Shown one piece after another: positions 1 through 10,417 of a DNA stretch of 64,000 nucleotides. Source of the DNA: Chitinophaga sp. MM2321 (GTDB lineage: Bacteria; Bacteroidota; Bacteroidia; Chitinophagales; Chitinophagaceae); the NCBI RefSeq assembly GCF_964033635.1, contig NZ_OZ035533.1, positions 1,922,001-1,986,000 of the forward strand, in the 5' to 3' direction. The stretch's first letter is position 1. Every line of letters starts with the position of its first letter. The notes under the pieces were generated by a model that worked only from the letters and a program-made list of their open reading frames with translations, was not told the origin of the DNA and made no database searches. The position numbers and the translations under genes are program-made.

Positions 1-893
<893 letters not shown>

Positions 894-1220
894 TTATTTT
901 TGGTGAAGACAAAAACTATTCCCATCCAGATCTTTTAACCATGCAAATTTGCCCCAGGAAGTATCATCAATCTTTCCAACTTCTATTCCTTTGTTTTTCA
1001 GGTTTTCAATTTCTTTTTCAATATTATCAGTTTCACAAATAACACCCTGAAAACCGGCAAAAGATATGGTGGTATTACTACCTGGCAAACCCATCTGTAT
1101 CCAGGTTTCACCATGTGCTGCCGGCGCCTCCACAATTACCTGGAAGCCGAGTTTCAGATAGAACTCTTTCGCTTTTTGTTTGTCCTTTACAGGAAGCATG
1201 ATAATTTCTACTGATTTCAT
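894..1220 (-). CDS. VOC-family (glyoxalase/bleomycin-resistance fold) protein
   Basis: A 108-residue single-module VOC protein. The start chosen is the ATG at 1218-1220 (MKSVEIIMLPVKD), preceded by a GGGAAC purine stretch; the longer frame to 1283 adds an unlikely N-terminus. The betaalphabetabetabeta pattern is visible: PVKDKQKAKEFYLKLGF at the start, then an acidic second half ending WLKDLDGNSFCLHQK, typical of small VOC proteins that bind a metal or a small toxic ligand. Substrate cannot be told from sequence. It is divergent from the hydrolase gene at 1467. Confidence 0.85.
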   Translation of the reverse strand: MKSVEIIMLPVKDKQKAKEFYLKLGFQVIVEAPAAHGETWIQMGLPGSNTTISFAGFQGVICETDNIEKEIENLKNKGIEVGKIDDTSWGKFAWLKDLDGNSFCLHQK

Positions 1221-1466
1221 TTTGTTCCCTTTAAAAGTGGTTGAATTTACTTTGAATATAAAGTTAAGGGTATAAATGCACAATATAGATGACTTACACA
1301 GACGAAAATCTGGCTATAGATTTGACTACATCTGTTTCTTCTCTGATGATCTTTAAAAAGGATGCACCGTTTTATATGTCGCAGTTACCCCTCTTAATTG
1401 TCGCATATACATACCAACTGGCATGGAATTGTTGTCGAACTTTGTGTTGTAGTAAAACTGCACCAT

Positions 1467-2408
1467 ATGAACAAACGTATTGTAATCCGGACTTGTCTTT
1501 TGCTTATGATTGTTATAATCGCATTGGCCTGCGGGTCGCAGCAAAAAGAAACCCAACAAACTGCTACTGCATCTCAAGACACAACAACAAATAAAAATAT
1601 CAAACCCGCCGAAACTGGTTATGCAGATGTCAACGGCCTAAAAATGTACTACGAAGTGTATGGTGAAGGTAAGCCGATAGTCCTACTGCATGGCTCTTAT
1701 ATGAATATACCGTTGAATTGGTCGCATATCATACCATTGTTGGCCAGAAACCGGAAAGTGATAGTAGCGGAAATGCAGGGCCACGGCCGCACAAGGGATA
1801 TATCCCGCAAATTTAGCTACGAAGGTATGGCAGACGATGTATCGGGCTTGCTCAGGCACCTCGAAATAGATAGTGCAGACATTTTAGGATATAGCATGGG
1901 AGGCGGAATAGCCTTTCAGGTAGCCGTGCGACATCCTGAGCAGGTACGCAGGCTCGTGGTGTTGTCAGGTACCTATTCGCATGATGGATGGTGGCCTGAT
2001 GTAGAGGCTAGTTTTGCTACTATCACCGCAGATATGTTCAAAGGCTCACCTATACAAAAACAATACGACAGTCTTGGAAACGATCCTGCCCATTTTCCGG
2101 AATTTGTAAAGAAGGTTATCAGTATAGACCTGAAGCCTTATGATTGGTCCAAGGATGTAAAAAACATAAAGGCTCCGATATTCATGGCCATTGGTGATGC
2201 CGATGGTGTACGATATGAGCATGCACTGGAGCTGTTTCGCGCCAAAGGTGGTGGAAAAATGGGAGATATACACGGGCTGCCTACATCCCGCCTGGCCATT
2301 ATACCGGGTACAACCCATATAGGCATGATGCAACGGACGGATTGGCTGACACCCATGATCAATGATTTCCTGGATTCCGATCTCAATGCAACGCCTCCTT
2401 CATTTTAG
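1467..2408 (+). CDS. Alpha/beta hydrolase lipoprotein
   Basis: 313 residues from the ATG at 1467. The N-terminus MNKRIVIRTC followed by a hydrophobic run and a lipobox ending in Cys22 (ALAC-GS) predicts an exported lipoprotein. The alpha/beta-hydrolase core follows: oxyanion-hole HG at 75-76, nucleophile elbow GYSMGG with Ser143, and a late GTTHIGM that supplies the catalytic His. It probably hydrolyses an ester or amide in the periplasm or at the outer membrane; the substrate is unknown. A longer frame starting at 1398 lacks the signal peptide at its N-terminus and was rejected. It stands alone and converges on the SGNH/cytochrome fusion gene. Confidence 0.88.
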   Translation: MNKRIVIRTCLLLMIVIIALACGSQQKETQQTATASQDTTTNKNIKPAETGYADVNGLKMYYEVYGEGKPIVLLHGSYMNIPLNWSHIIPLLARNRKVIVAEMQGHGRTRDISRKFSYEGMADDVSGLLRHLEIDSADILGYSMGGGIAFQVAVRHPEQVRRLVVLSGTYSHDGWWPDVEASFATITADMFKGSPIQKQYDSLGNDPAHFPEFVKKVISIDLKPYDWSKDVKNIKAPIFMAIGDADGVRYEHALELFRAKGGGKMGDIHGLPTSRLAIIPGTTHIGMMQRTDWLTPMINDFLDSDLNATPPSF

Positions 2409-2467
2409 AGGCGCTGCGGGAAATTTAGATAATGCCGGTACTATCTATTTTAAGAGCCAGGTACCGG

Positions 2468-5400
2468 TCATTTATTCTCCATTGGATGCTCTTTCAGCAG
2501 TTGCTCAGGAGTATAGAAATCTTTTTTACTTTCTATGGCCTTCCTGATCTCTTTTACTTTTTCAGGAGAAATAGCCGTCCCTTTATTCCCGAATGAATTC
2601 CGGACATAGGTTAACACAGCGGCCATCTCATCATCTTTCAGTAACCCGCCAAAAGGCGTCATGGGAACCTGGCCGGTATACATTTTATTGTTTACCTCCA
2701 TCGGACCCAAAACTCCCTTCATAACCAGCTTGATCAGCCGTTCATCGTTTCCTTTTACCCATTCGGAGCCGGCAAGAGGAGGGAAGCCAGAATCAGGCAG
2801 CCCTTTGCCGTCTGACTGATGGCATGTGTTACAGTATCCTTCCATGGCATAAATTTTCTTTCCCTGATTAAACAGTGCCAGGTTGGTACCTTTCAGAGTT
2901 GTATTAACATCTTTCTCTTCTTCCTTTTTCACATTTTCTCCATTCAAGTGCGCTACTGCAGTTTCATATGCATGAATCATCCATTCGTCCAGGGGCATTT
3001 TCTTAGCTGCTGCTAAAATGGGAAGACCTTTCTCCTTGCCGATCCAGGAAGCAGCCACGATAGCCATCAGTCGCACGCGGGAATTTTCATCTGTTGCCGC
3101 CTGCATCAACAAATCTGCCTGGTCAGGAACCTGATGTCCTGTATAGCGGACTACCTGTACTGCCGCTGCCCTTGCATGATAATCTTTGGCTTTTAATACC
3201 TGCTTTAAAAGGTCCTGATCTACTTTATCCATTCCCCAGCTCACCCATAGACCTTCGAGCAAGTGATGTTCGTATCCCGGATCATTTTTATCCAGGTTAG
3301 CAGCCCAGGTTTTCAGTTTGGCCAGTACTTCTGAAACATCGCGTCCTCTCAGTTCGCGGCGGGTTCTGTAACGGGTCCTGTACTCCGGCAATTTAAGGTT
3401 GTCCAGGAGTTCTTCTATAGATGCTCCCGCTATATTTGCTGGTTTTACCAATGGTCTTGATGGATAAGTAATGCGGTATATTCTTCCACGGGAGTGATCC
3501 CTCAGCGGGTCCCGTGCATTATGCTGCATGTGTCCTATCAGAATGTTATGCCAGTCGATCACGTATAAGGATCCATCGGGGGCAAACTCCATATCTACCG
3601 GCCGGAAATTGGGATCTCCGCTTACCAGCAGATCCATACGATGATGGCTTTTATAGCCTGTTCCATCATCCTGTAGTGTATGTTCTTTCGTTCCCAGGAA
3701 CCCGATGGTATTGTTGATCAGGAAGTCTCCCTGCACCTCATCCGGAAAATGGCGGCTTGATACAAATTCGAGGCCCGATGTTGGCCGTACTTTATGTTTA
3801 TCTTCAATCAGCTGGATCGATTTATGCGTAGCCTGACCATATAGAGGCAGCACTGTTCCGGGAAGCATCCAACGTACATCCGGGCTGGATGTTTCTGCAA
3901 AAAAAGGCTGTCCCCAGTCATCGAACGTAATACCCCATGGGTTTGGAATAGAAAGTTGTGCAGTACGTTCCAGTTTCCTGCGTCGTGGGTCATATCTGTA
4001 AAAGCCGCCGTTAGATGCATGAACGGTTCCATAGGAAGTCTCAACATGCGTTTGAAGAAAGACGCCTTCTCCTGAATAGATTGCTCCTGAAGGATCCGTT
4101 GTAAATGCATGACTGCTGTGATGGGTATCGTGATCATCAAATCCACTGAGCAAGATCTCCGTTTTGTCAGTCTTATCATCACCATCGGTATCTGTCAACA
4201 ATTTAAGATTGGTTCCCTGGGCAACATATACGCCTTCTGCCGCGATCTCAAAACCGATTGGCAGATGCAGGTGATCCGCAAAGACCGTTTGTTTATCGGC
4301 CTTACCATCACCATCCGTATCTTCAAAAATAATAATTTTATCATTGGGTTTGGCATCTCCCGGCTTATAATGCGGATAGCTCGGCATCACCGCAACCCAC
4401 AGCCGGCCTTTATTATCAAATGACATCTGCATGGGCTTCGCCAGGTCTGGGAACTGCTCTTCTGAAGCAAAAAGCTCAATTTTGTAACCCGCTGGTACTT
4501 TCAGTTTGCTTAGTGCTTCCTGCCCGCTGAGATACCGGAGACTACCATTTTTAGCAGGATTATAGTTGGTCTTAACGATAGGTAATACTTTGGTATTTTT
4601 ATCGGCAGCAGCAATATCCATTTTCGTTCCTTTCGAAGCTGCCATCCAAACCGCTGTGTCCCTGATAGCTGTCATCTCGCGGATCTTCTCTATTTCGGCA
4701 GGATAATTATCTGGTCCATAAGGATTATACCGGCGACCGTATACATGCACGCCGTTAGGGATTTTAAAGTCGTTGAGCCACATCCAGTTCTTCTCCATTA
4801 CAGCGTCGTTCACCAGTTTTCTGTTCGTTGCTGCTTTGGGAGAAACCTTTCCGAAAATCTGGTCTGCCAATAAATGTCCTAACTTTTTATAACCTTCTTC
4901 ATTCAGTTGTGAGCCGTCAATGGTCAAAGGTTCCTTAGTATTCTTATACCATTTTTTTGAAGGTGTAAACGCATCAACAAACAGTACGTTGTTATGCTCA
5001 GCAACTTCTTTCATGGCCTGGGTATACAAGGCCAGGTTTTTATTTTCTTTCCGGCCATCGGGAAGATCATATTTGTCAGACAGGTCCTCGAAAGCGATTG
5101 GCGAAACAATGGCCAGTTGCGGCGCCGAGGTACCATTATATTTTTGTTTCAACGTCCATTTTATAAAGGCATCCAATTCCGCTTTGTAGCTGGCCAGTCC
5201 TTCTTGTCCATCAAATGATTCATTATAGCCGAAAAAGGAAATGATCACATCTGTTTTGAGCCTGGTTAACCATTGATCCGGCGTCTCAAAATGCCCCTCG
5301 GGTTGCCCATTCATCGTTTGAAACTGGTGGTCCAGTACGGGATGGAATTTTTCCGCACCCGGAAACGCCCATGGAGAATTTCTGCCGGAATGTGGCCGGA

Positions 5401-5656
5401 ACCCAGGGGTTTCCCCACCATCGCACATATTGCGGATGTGTAATTTATAATCCGGATAACGGACATATAACTCCGTTTCCAAATTATCATAATTTATCAT
5501 TCTCGATCCCAGGTTATTACCGATCAGGGAAATATGTGATGACCCGGAAATAGTAAGCGGAGCGGGTCCTTTGGATTTACACGCATCGAGTATCATTATC
5601 GCCCATAACATGGGAATAAGCGGTGCATAAATGCCAATTTTTAATAGTCTGGACAT
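2468..5656 (-). CDS. SGNH-like / PVC-type dehydrogenase propeller / HEAT / cytochrome c fusion
   Basis: A 1062-residue lipoprotein (signal segment ending near Cys26, LDAC-KS). Order of parts: an SGNH-hydrolase-like domain (about 35-270), a membrane-bound-dehydrogenase-type beta-propeller (about 375-740; LKVPAGYKIELFASEE, calcium-like DTDGDGKAD loops), a HEAT-like helical stretch (about 740-910), and a c-type cytochrome with CNTCH at 942-946 and probable distal Met999. This is the PVC-type heme-binding architecture. It presumably oxidises a sugar or alcohol outside the cytoplasm and passes electrons to the heme. In the SGNH part the first block reads LIGNNLGSRM and the last DGSQLNEEGY, so the usual Ser and His are not in place and hydrolase activity is doubtful. 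It lies 43 bp downstream of the ThuA gene and is probably in the same operon. Confidence 0.88.
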   Translation of the reverse strand: MSRLLKIGIYAPLIPMLWAIMILDACKSKGPAPLTISGSSHISLIGNNLGSRMINYDNLETELYVRYPDYKLHIRNMCDGGETPGFRPHSGRNSPWAFPGAEKFHPVLDHQFQTMNGQPEGHFETPDQWLTRLKTDVIISFFGYNESFDGQEGLASYKAELDAFIKWTLKQKYNGTSAPQLAIVSPIAFEDLSDKYDLPDGRKENKNLALYTQAMKEVAEHNNVLFVDAFTPSKKWYKNTKEPLTIDGSQLNEEGYKKLGHLLADQIFGKVSPKAATNRKLVNDAVMEKNWMWLNDFKIPNGVHVYGRRYNPYGPDNYPAEIEKIREMTAIRDTAVWMAASKGTKMDIAAADKNTKVLPIVKTNYNPAKNGSLRYLSGQEALSKLKVPAGYKIELFASEEQFPDLAKPMQMSFDNKGRLWVAVMPSYPHYKPGDAKPNDKIIIFEDTDGDGKADKQTVFADHLHLPIGFEIAAEGVYVAQGTNLKLLTDTDGDDKTDKTEILLSGFDDHDTHHSSHAFTTDPSGAIYSGEGVFLQTHVETSYGTVHASNGGFYRYDPRRRKLERTAQLSIPNPWGITFDDWGQPFFAETSSPDVRWMLPGTVLPLYGQATHKSIQLIEDKHKVRPTSGLEFVSSRHFPDEVQGDFLINNTIGFLGTKEHTLQDDGTGYKSHHRMDLLVSGDPNFRPVDMEFAPDGSLYVIDWHNILIGHMQHNARDPLRDHSRGRIYRITYPSRPLVKPANIAGASIEELLDNLKLPEYRTRYRTRRELRGRDVSEVLAKLKTWAANLDKNDPGYEHHLLEGLWVSWGMDKVDQDLLKQVLKAKDYHARAAAVQVVRYTGHQVPDQADLLMQAATDENSRVRLMAIVAASWIGKEKGLPILAAAKKMPLDEWMIHAYETAVAHLNGENVKKEEEKDVNTTLKGTNLALFNQGKKIYAMEGYCNTCHQSDGKGLPDSGFPPLAGSEWVKGNDERLIKLVMKGVLGPMEVNNKMYTGQVPMTPFGGLLKDDEMAAVLTYVRNSFGNKGTAISPEKVKEIRKAIESKKDFYTPEQLLKEHPMENK

Positions 5657-5699
5657 CTTATCTTAGATAAATTTGCCTGAATAAGGAAGCGTTATATAC

Positions 5700-6572
5700 T
5701 TAATTCGTCTCGCGGTAGGGCACCTGGATATCCATTTTGCCTTTCCATTTTTTCGGAACTTTGAGACCCAATTCATAATGAATGGCGTTGATCACCAGGC
5801 GCTGAAAAGGCTCCTGTCTGAAATCATCCGGGTGGCCCAGTGTGGTCATAAAAACCCGGCCGCCGAAAGAATTGATGCCGGTCCAGGCAACCGGATTTTC
5901 GATGGCTTCTTTATCAGGATTTACAGCCTTCCCCATCAGCAACCAGGTAGAACCTTTCACGGGATAATCCGGTAAAACGCGGTATAGCCATGAGCGAACA
6001 TGAAAATTTGTTGCCACTCCTGTCAGTATAGGATTGCCCGCCTGTTCAGGGATGATGTGTACATCTGTGCTACTCTCATGTCCGTAATGGGTATGCTTTG
6101 CTGCGCCGCCCCATCCCGGAGGAGCATTCAATGCAAATTCTCCAAAGGCATTCCATTTTTCACTGGGATGTCCTTTAGGAAAATTGAATGCATGCGTGGT
6201 TGTACGGAAACCCATAACAGGCTTGCCGGTTTTCAAGTAAGCTTCGATATAGGCCAGTTGTTCAGGGGGAAGCCTACGCCAACGCAAATAGAAAACGACC
6301 AGATCCGCATGTTTTAATGCGTCGAGGCCCGGAATGTTTTCTTCGCTTTTATAATCAGGGGATGCCTTGAGAACGATCGTTTTCATACCGTAGTCTTTCT
6401 CCAGCCCGGCGGCTATTAACGGTAGTGTTTCTTCACCGCTGTACTCATGATCACCGGTCACGAAAACAACCAGCGGCTTTTTACCCTTTTTGGAAGATTG
6501 TGCAAAGAGTAAGCCGGTGCAGGTAATGCCGGTACTTACCAGGAACAATAAACAAACGAATAATTTTTTCAT
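5700..6572 (-). CDS. ThuA-like domain protein, secreted
   Basis: 290 residues with a Sec signal peptide (MKKLFVCLLFLV... to about residue 25, LLFAQ). The body is a ThuA-like flavodoxin/class I glutamine-amidotransferase-like fold: KPLVVFVTGDHEYSGEET at the start, a central DLVVFYLRWRRLP, then GFRTTTHAF and VFMTTLGHPDDF. ThuA proteins are linked to trehalose and other 3-keto-glycoside catabolism, and in Bacteroidota and Planctomycetes they sit beside PVC-type cytochromes, as here. The exact reaction remains poorly known. The gene follows the hydroxyacid dehydrogenase gene by 124 bp and precedes the fusion protein gene by 43 bp. Confidence 0.88.
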   Translation of the reverse strand: MKKLFVCLLFLVSTGITCTGLLFAQSSKKGKKPLVVFVTGDHEYSGEETLPLIAAGLEKDYGMKTIVLKASPDYKSEENIPGLDALKHADLVVFYLRWRRLPPEQLAYIEAYLKTGKPVMGFRTTTHAFNFPKGHPSEKWNAFGEFALNAPPGWGGAAKHTHYGHESSTDVHIIPEQAGNPILTGVATNFHVRSWLYRVLPDYPVKGSTWLLMGKAVNPDKEAIENPVAWTGINSFGGRVFMTTLGHPDDFRQEPFQRLVINAIHYELGLKVPKKWKGKMDIQVPYRETN

Positions 6573-6696
6573 TTAAACAAAGATTATAGGTTACCACCTG
6601 ACACATTTCGGGAAGCATGACGGGTATAATATTAACGAAGCGATGCCCTACCTGAATTTGGATTTAGCATCAGCGTATAGAATAATAGACTGCTAA

Positions 6697-7647
6697 TCAT
6701 TGAAGCGCCTCGCGGTTATATATGCTATTGCGTTCAGGTTGCTCACCTGTCAGCACTGCTACTACATTGTTTATCGTGAGCAGGCATATCTGCCGGTACG
6801 TGGCTGCCGTAAGGCTGCCGGAATGCGGTGTAATGATGGCCCGCGGATGATGTACAATCGGGAGATGCTGAACCGGTGGCTCCTCAGGTAGTACATCCGC
6901 AGCAAACCCCGAAATCGCCTGTGCATTTAATGCCTGCAGTAATGCTGCATGGTCAATAAGCGCGCCCCTTGCTGTATTGATCAATAACGAACCTGTTTTC
7001 ATTAAGCCCAGTTGCTTTTCTCCTATGATCTTATCTGTTTCGTTATTGAAAGGGAGATGGAGACTCACTACGTCTGAATGCCGTAATACATCTTCCATCG
7101 TCCGGTATTTATAAGGCAGGTCCTGAACAGACTTACTCCAATACAGTACCTCCATTCCAAAAGCTTCTCCAATCCGTGCTACACGTTTTCCTATATTTCC
7201 CATTCCCAGGATGCCAAGGGTCTTGCCGTTCAGCTCATCTCCTGTATATTGATTGCGCCAATTCCAGTTGTCTTGTTTAACCTGGGCAACCGATTCATAC
7301 ATATTACGCATCAGCATCAGCATCAGGCTCAGGGTATGTTCTGCAATCGTTGCTGCATTACTGCCGGGTGCATTGATCACCATGATCTTTCTTACCGTTG
7401 CTTCCCCCACATCTACATTATCCAACCCTACGCCACATCTGGCCACCACCTGTAAATGCGGGCAGGCATCTATAAGGGGTTTATTGATCAAGCCCTTTCC
7501 TCTTGTAATGATGGCATGGATGTCCTCCTTGTTCAGAACGTTTTTTAAACTGACTTCATCGTATCCTGTGAATACATTCACATTCTTCTGAAGGATGGCC
7601 AATGCTTCATCTGCAACGGTTTCGAGCAGCAATACGTTTTTTCTCAT
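6697..7647 (-). CDS. D-isomer-specific 2-hydroxyacid dehydrogenase
   Basis: 316 residues, the usual length for the family. The NAD-binding Rossmann motif GMGNIG is at 148-153. The catalytic triad is present: Arg227 in NTARGALID, Glu256 in DVLPEEPP and His275 in PHSGSLT. These enzymes interconvert 2-keto acids and D-2-hydroxy acids (hydroxypyruvate, glyoxylate and 2-keto-gluconate reductases, or phosphoglycerate dehydrogenase). It starts 3 bp after the stop of the VOC gene, so the two are surely co-transcribed and probably translationally linked. The context of a sugar-acid dehydratase upstream suggests it handles a keto acid from sugar-acid breakdown. Confidence 0.92.
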   Translation of the reverse strand: MRKNVLLLETVADEALAILQKNVNVFTGYDEVSLKNVLNKEDIHAIITRGKGLINKPLIDACPHLQVVARCGVGLDNVDVGEATVRKIMVINAPGSNAATIAEHTLSLMLMLMRNMYESVAQVKQDNWNWRNQYTGDELNGKTLGILGMGNIGKRVARIGEAFGMEVLYWSKSVQDLPYKYRTMEDVLRHSDVVSLHLPFNNETDKIIGEKQLGLMKTGSLLINTARGALIDHAALLQALNAQAISGFAADVLPEEPPVQHLPIVHHPRAIITPHSGSLTAATYRQICLLTINNVVAVLTGEQPERNSIYNREALQ

Positions 7648-7650
7648 CTG

Positions 7651-8136
7651 TTATTTATGATATAAAGTGGCATCATCAGATCTGTACCCTCTGAAGTCAT
7701 TTCTATTTGAAATATACAACCCTTCTTCATAGAGTTCATCCGTAAATATCCGGGGATCGACTTCCGCTCCTGGTACAGAGGAAATTTCCACCAGGTTGCC
7801 GGCAGGATCACGTACAAACATCTGCATGGCCCCGTCAGGCAGTTTTCTCACCTTTCCCCAGGGATTTATATCAATTACATTCAGTTCCTTCATACGAAAG
7901 AAAAGACTGTTAAAATCGTCTACCTGCACACAGATATGCCCACGGAAGGAGGTGCGGTCTTCCCATTCGGAGATATGCAATTGTTGCTCTTCATTGAACT
8001 TGAAAAACATAACAGGGTAGTCAAACCGGAATGCGGCAAGCGGCTCCAGGCCTAATTCATGCTGATAGAAATTACCTGCTTTTTCCAGATTGTCTACAAT
8101 CAGTGTTACGTGATTAATTTTAAGTGCTTTGGCCAT
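7651..8136 (-). CDS. VOC-family protein in sugar-acid operon
   Basis: 161 residues. One VOC module is clear: INHVTLIVDNLEKAGNFYQHELGL at the start, then LHISEWEDRTSFRGHICVQVDDF, and MQMFVRDPAGNLVEISS, which carries the His/Glu-type metal-ligand positions of the fold. About 40 extra residues follow at the C-terminus. VOC proteins include lactoylglutathione lyases, dioxygenases and epimerases; which one this is cannot be read. It is packed between the enolase-superfamily gene (25 bp) and the hydroxyacid dehydrogenase gene (3 bp), so it likely acts on an intermediate of the same pathway. Confidence 0.85.
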   Translation of the reverse strand: MAKALKINHVTLIVDNLEKAGNFYQHELGLEPLAAFRFDYPVMFFKFNEEQQLHISEWEDRTSFRGHICVQVDDFNSLFFRMKELNVIDINPWGKVRKLPDGAMQMFVRDPAGNLVEISSVPGAEVDPRIFTDELYEEGLYISNRNDFRGYRSDDATLYHK

Positions 8137-8161
8137 AAATAATTATTTACAATTACCACTT

Positions 8162-9328
8162 CTAAACTTTTTGTTTAAACTCCCGTACAAAATCCCAGTC
8201 CGGCGTTACGCCTAATCCTGGAGCAGTGGGAGCGGGGATCGAACCATTTGTAACCGTAATCTGCTCTTTCACCAGCTCATACATCATAGGGTTTCCTCCT
8301 GAGGAAAACTCAATGATAGTTGCCGAAGGCGATGCAAATGCTACATTCAGTCCCGCCATAAAAGAAAAGGCAGAACCCCAGCAATGCGGCGCCAGTTCCA
8401 GTTGATACACGCTTGCCAGGTGCGCTACGCGCATCGCTTCCGAAATACCACCAATGATAGCAATATCCGGCTGTATTACATCAATCGCCCTTATTTCCAA
8501 CAATTCATGAATGTCAAAACTGGTATATTCACTTTCGCCTGCAGCGATGGGAATATGTGTGGCAGTCCTCACTTCTGCTGTGCCTCGTCTGTTATCGGGA
8601 CTAATGGGTTCTTCAAACCAATATAAGTTGCAATCTTCTACCCCCCGACAAAATTGTTTGGCCTCCGGAACACTAAAGGTTCCATGCGCGTCGGCCATCA
8701 ATTTAATATCGGGTCCTAAAGCTGCCCTTGCTGCTTTTACTCTTTCAATACTGTTTTGTACGGTTTTGTCCATCACGCCAACGCGCATCTTGACGCCCCC
8801 AAAACCCTTGTCAACATAACCATTCAATTGCGCGCCAATATTATCTGCATCTGCCCAACCTCCACTTGCATATGCCGGCATTGAATCCCTACAGGCGCCG
8901 CCCAGCAAATCCATTACCGGAACATTGAACATTTTTCCTTTCAAATCCCATAAGGCGGTATCAATGCCGCTCATGGCAGATACCGTGAGTCCCCTTCTTC
9001 CAAGGATAGGGAATTTTCGTCCTCTTGACAAGGCATAATGATCCCGTGTACCATTATACATTTCTTCCCAAAGGCGGGTAATGTCTTTTACGTCTTTACC
9101 CAGTAAAACCGGCTTCAGCTCATGTTCAATACACGTTACAATGGAGGCACATTCTCCGGAAGACCCAACCGCTGCTTTGGCTTCTCCAAATCCCTGCAGA
9201 CCATCTTCTGTGGTTATCACTACAAGCGTCATGTCAAAATTGACCAATAATCCGTAGTCTGACGTATGTTGCTTTTCTTTAGGAACGGGACAGCGTAACC
9301 AAAATGCCTCTACATTAGTTATTTTCAT
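8162..9328 (-). CDS. Enolase-superfamily (mandelate racemase type) sugar-acid dehydratase/cycloisomerase
   Basis: 388 residues with the two-domain enolase-superfamily layout. Residues matching the active site are K180-x-R182 (VKMRVG), metal ligands Asp213 (LMADAHG), Glu239 (WFEEP) and Glu265 (AAGESEY), and a candidate general base His315 (APHCWGS). This set fits the MR/galactonate dehydratase subgroup, which abstracts the alpha-proton of a sugar acid and usually eliminates water. The substrate is unknown. It sits 19 bp after the TIM-barrel isomerase gene and 25 bp before the VOC gene. Likely regulated by the divergent AraC-type protein. Confidence 0.92.
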   Translation of the reverse strand: MKITNVEAFWLRCPVPKEKQHTSDYGLLVNFDMTLVVITTEDGLQGFGEAKAAVGSSGECASIVTCIEHELKPVLLGKDVKDITRLWEEMYNGTRDHYALSRGRKFPILGRRGLTVSAMSGIDTALWDLKGKMFNVPVMDLLGGACRDSMPAYASGGWADADNIGAQLNGYVDKGFGGVKMRVGVMDKTVQNSIERVKAARAALGPDIKLMADAHGTFSVPEAKQFCRGVEDCNLYWFEEPISPDNRRGTAEVRTATHIPIAAGESEYTSFDIHELLEIRAIDVIQPDIAIIGGISEAMRVAHLASVYQLELAPHCWGSAFSFMAGLNVAFASPSATIIEFSSGGNPMMYELVKEQITVTNGSIPAPTAPGLGVTPDWDFVREFKQKV

Positions 9329-9347
9329 CTGTTAGCAGTTGACTTCT

Positions 9348-10232
9348 TTAAATAAGTTTTGATAAAGTATTAAATGATTCGGTAGTCAGCATGGTATAAA
9401 ACTCCTCTGTAACAGAGGCGCTGCCATGGTCCACCAGGAATTGCTCCTGCTCTGCAGATAAGTTCTCCGGGTTTTTATCAATAGAATCCGGATAAGGATT
9501 GGCCGGCGTACGATCCAGTGGGGCACAAAATTCCACGGAAAGCACTTCGTTATAGTTTATTTCCCGCAATGTATCTACGATCTTGGGCCAGTTGAGGTTA
9601 CCCATTCCTGGCGCCATCCTGTTGTTGTCCGCCACATGAAAACCTATCAGTTTACCCTTGGCTCTTCTGATCGCGGCAAACATATCCGCCTCCTCGATAT
9701 TCATGTGAAAGGTATCCAGACAAACACCACAATTTGGTCCGACAGCCTGCGCCAACGCCAGTGCCTGATCAGCCCTGTTGATGAAATAGGTTTCAAACCT
9801 GTTGATCGGTTCGATGCCTATCAATATGCCTGCAGCCTCGCTATAGTCGTAAATTTCTTTCATGGCACCAACGGCCCAACCCCATTCTTCATCGGGTCTT
9901 CCATCGGGCACAATTTTTCCAACGGTACCCGGCACAACAGACACCATATGGCCATCCAATTCCTTTACCATTTTTATTACGTCTTTCACATATTGCACCG
10001 ATTTTGCACGTTGCGCCTCATCCCTGGCAAGCAGGTTGCGATCTCCCAACATCAATGTTACAGACCCCCAGCAGGACAGACCATGATCCTGCATCAGTTT
10101 TCTGATGCTTTTCGTATCATACTGTTCGGGGTTTCCGGCAATTTCAAGTTTGGTATATCCAAGCGCAGCAACCCGCCGTATAGTAGTTTCTATAGTTTCA
10201 GACCGCATCCAATTGTGTATCGCTAGCTCCAT
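9348..10232 (-). CDS. Sugar phosphate isomerase/epimerase (xylose-isomerase-like TIM barrel)
   Basis: 294 residues of the AP-endonuclease-2 / xylose-isomerase-like TIM-barrel family. Visible signatures are MELAIHNWMRSETIETTIRR at the start, the metal-ligand strand ends GIEPINRFETYF and CLDTFHMNIEE, and IGFHVADNNRMAPG, where the Glu, Asp/His and His ligands fall. Members include hydroxypyruvate isomerases, keto-sugar 3-epimerases and 3-keto-glycoside-processing enzymes. It is the first gene of the minus-strand catabolic run and its promoter shares the 185-bp intergenic region with the AraC-type gene. Confidence 0.9.
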   Translation of the reverse strand: MELAIHNWMRSETIETTIRRVAALGYTKLEIAGNPEQYDTKSIRKLMQDHGLSCWGSVTLMLGDRNLLARDEAQRAKSVQYVKDVIKMVKELDGHMVSVVPGTVGKIVPDGRPDEEWGWAVGAMKEIYDYSEAAGILIGIEPINRFETYFINRADQALALAQAVGPNCGVCLDTFHMNIEEADMFAAIRRAKGKLIGFHVADNNRMAPGMGNLNWPKIVDTLREINYNEVLSVEFCAPLDRTPANPYPDSIDKNPENLSAEQEQFLVDHGSASVTEEFYTMLTTESFNTLSKLI

Positions 10233-10417
10233 AACGCATTAATATATAAAAGTGGCTTAATAGTTTTACGCAGGTAAAATCGTTGTCTTACAAACTTATT
10301 CAGACTTCCATTTAAATAAAAGTACTCCATTTGCAATATATCAATACTATATTTACCATAATACTGAATTTTTGCATTAGAAAATAAATAGTGTACTAAA
10401 AATAAAGACATTAGGTT

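Noticed and set aside
1289..1594. 101-codon plus-strand frame upstream of the hydrolase
   Set aside because: Overlaps the hydrolase signal peptide in another frame and has no family likeness.
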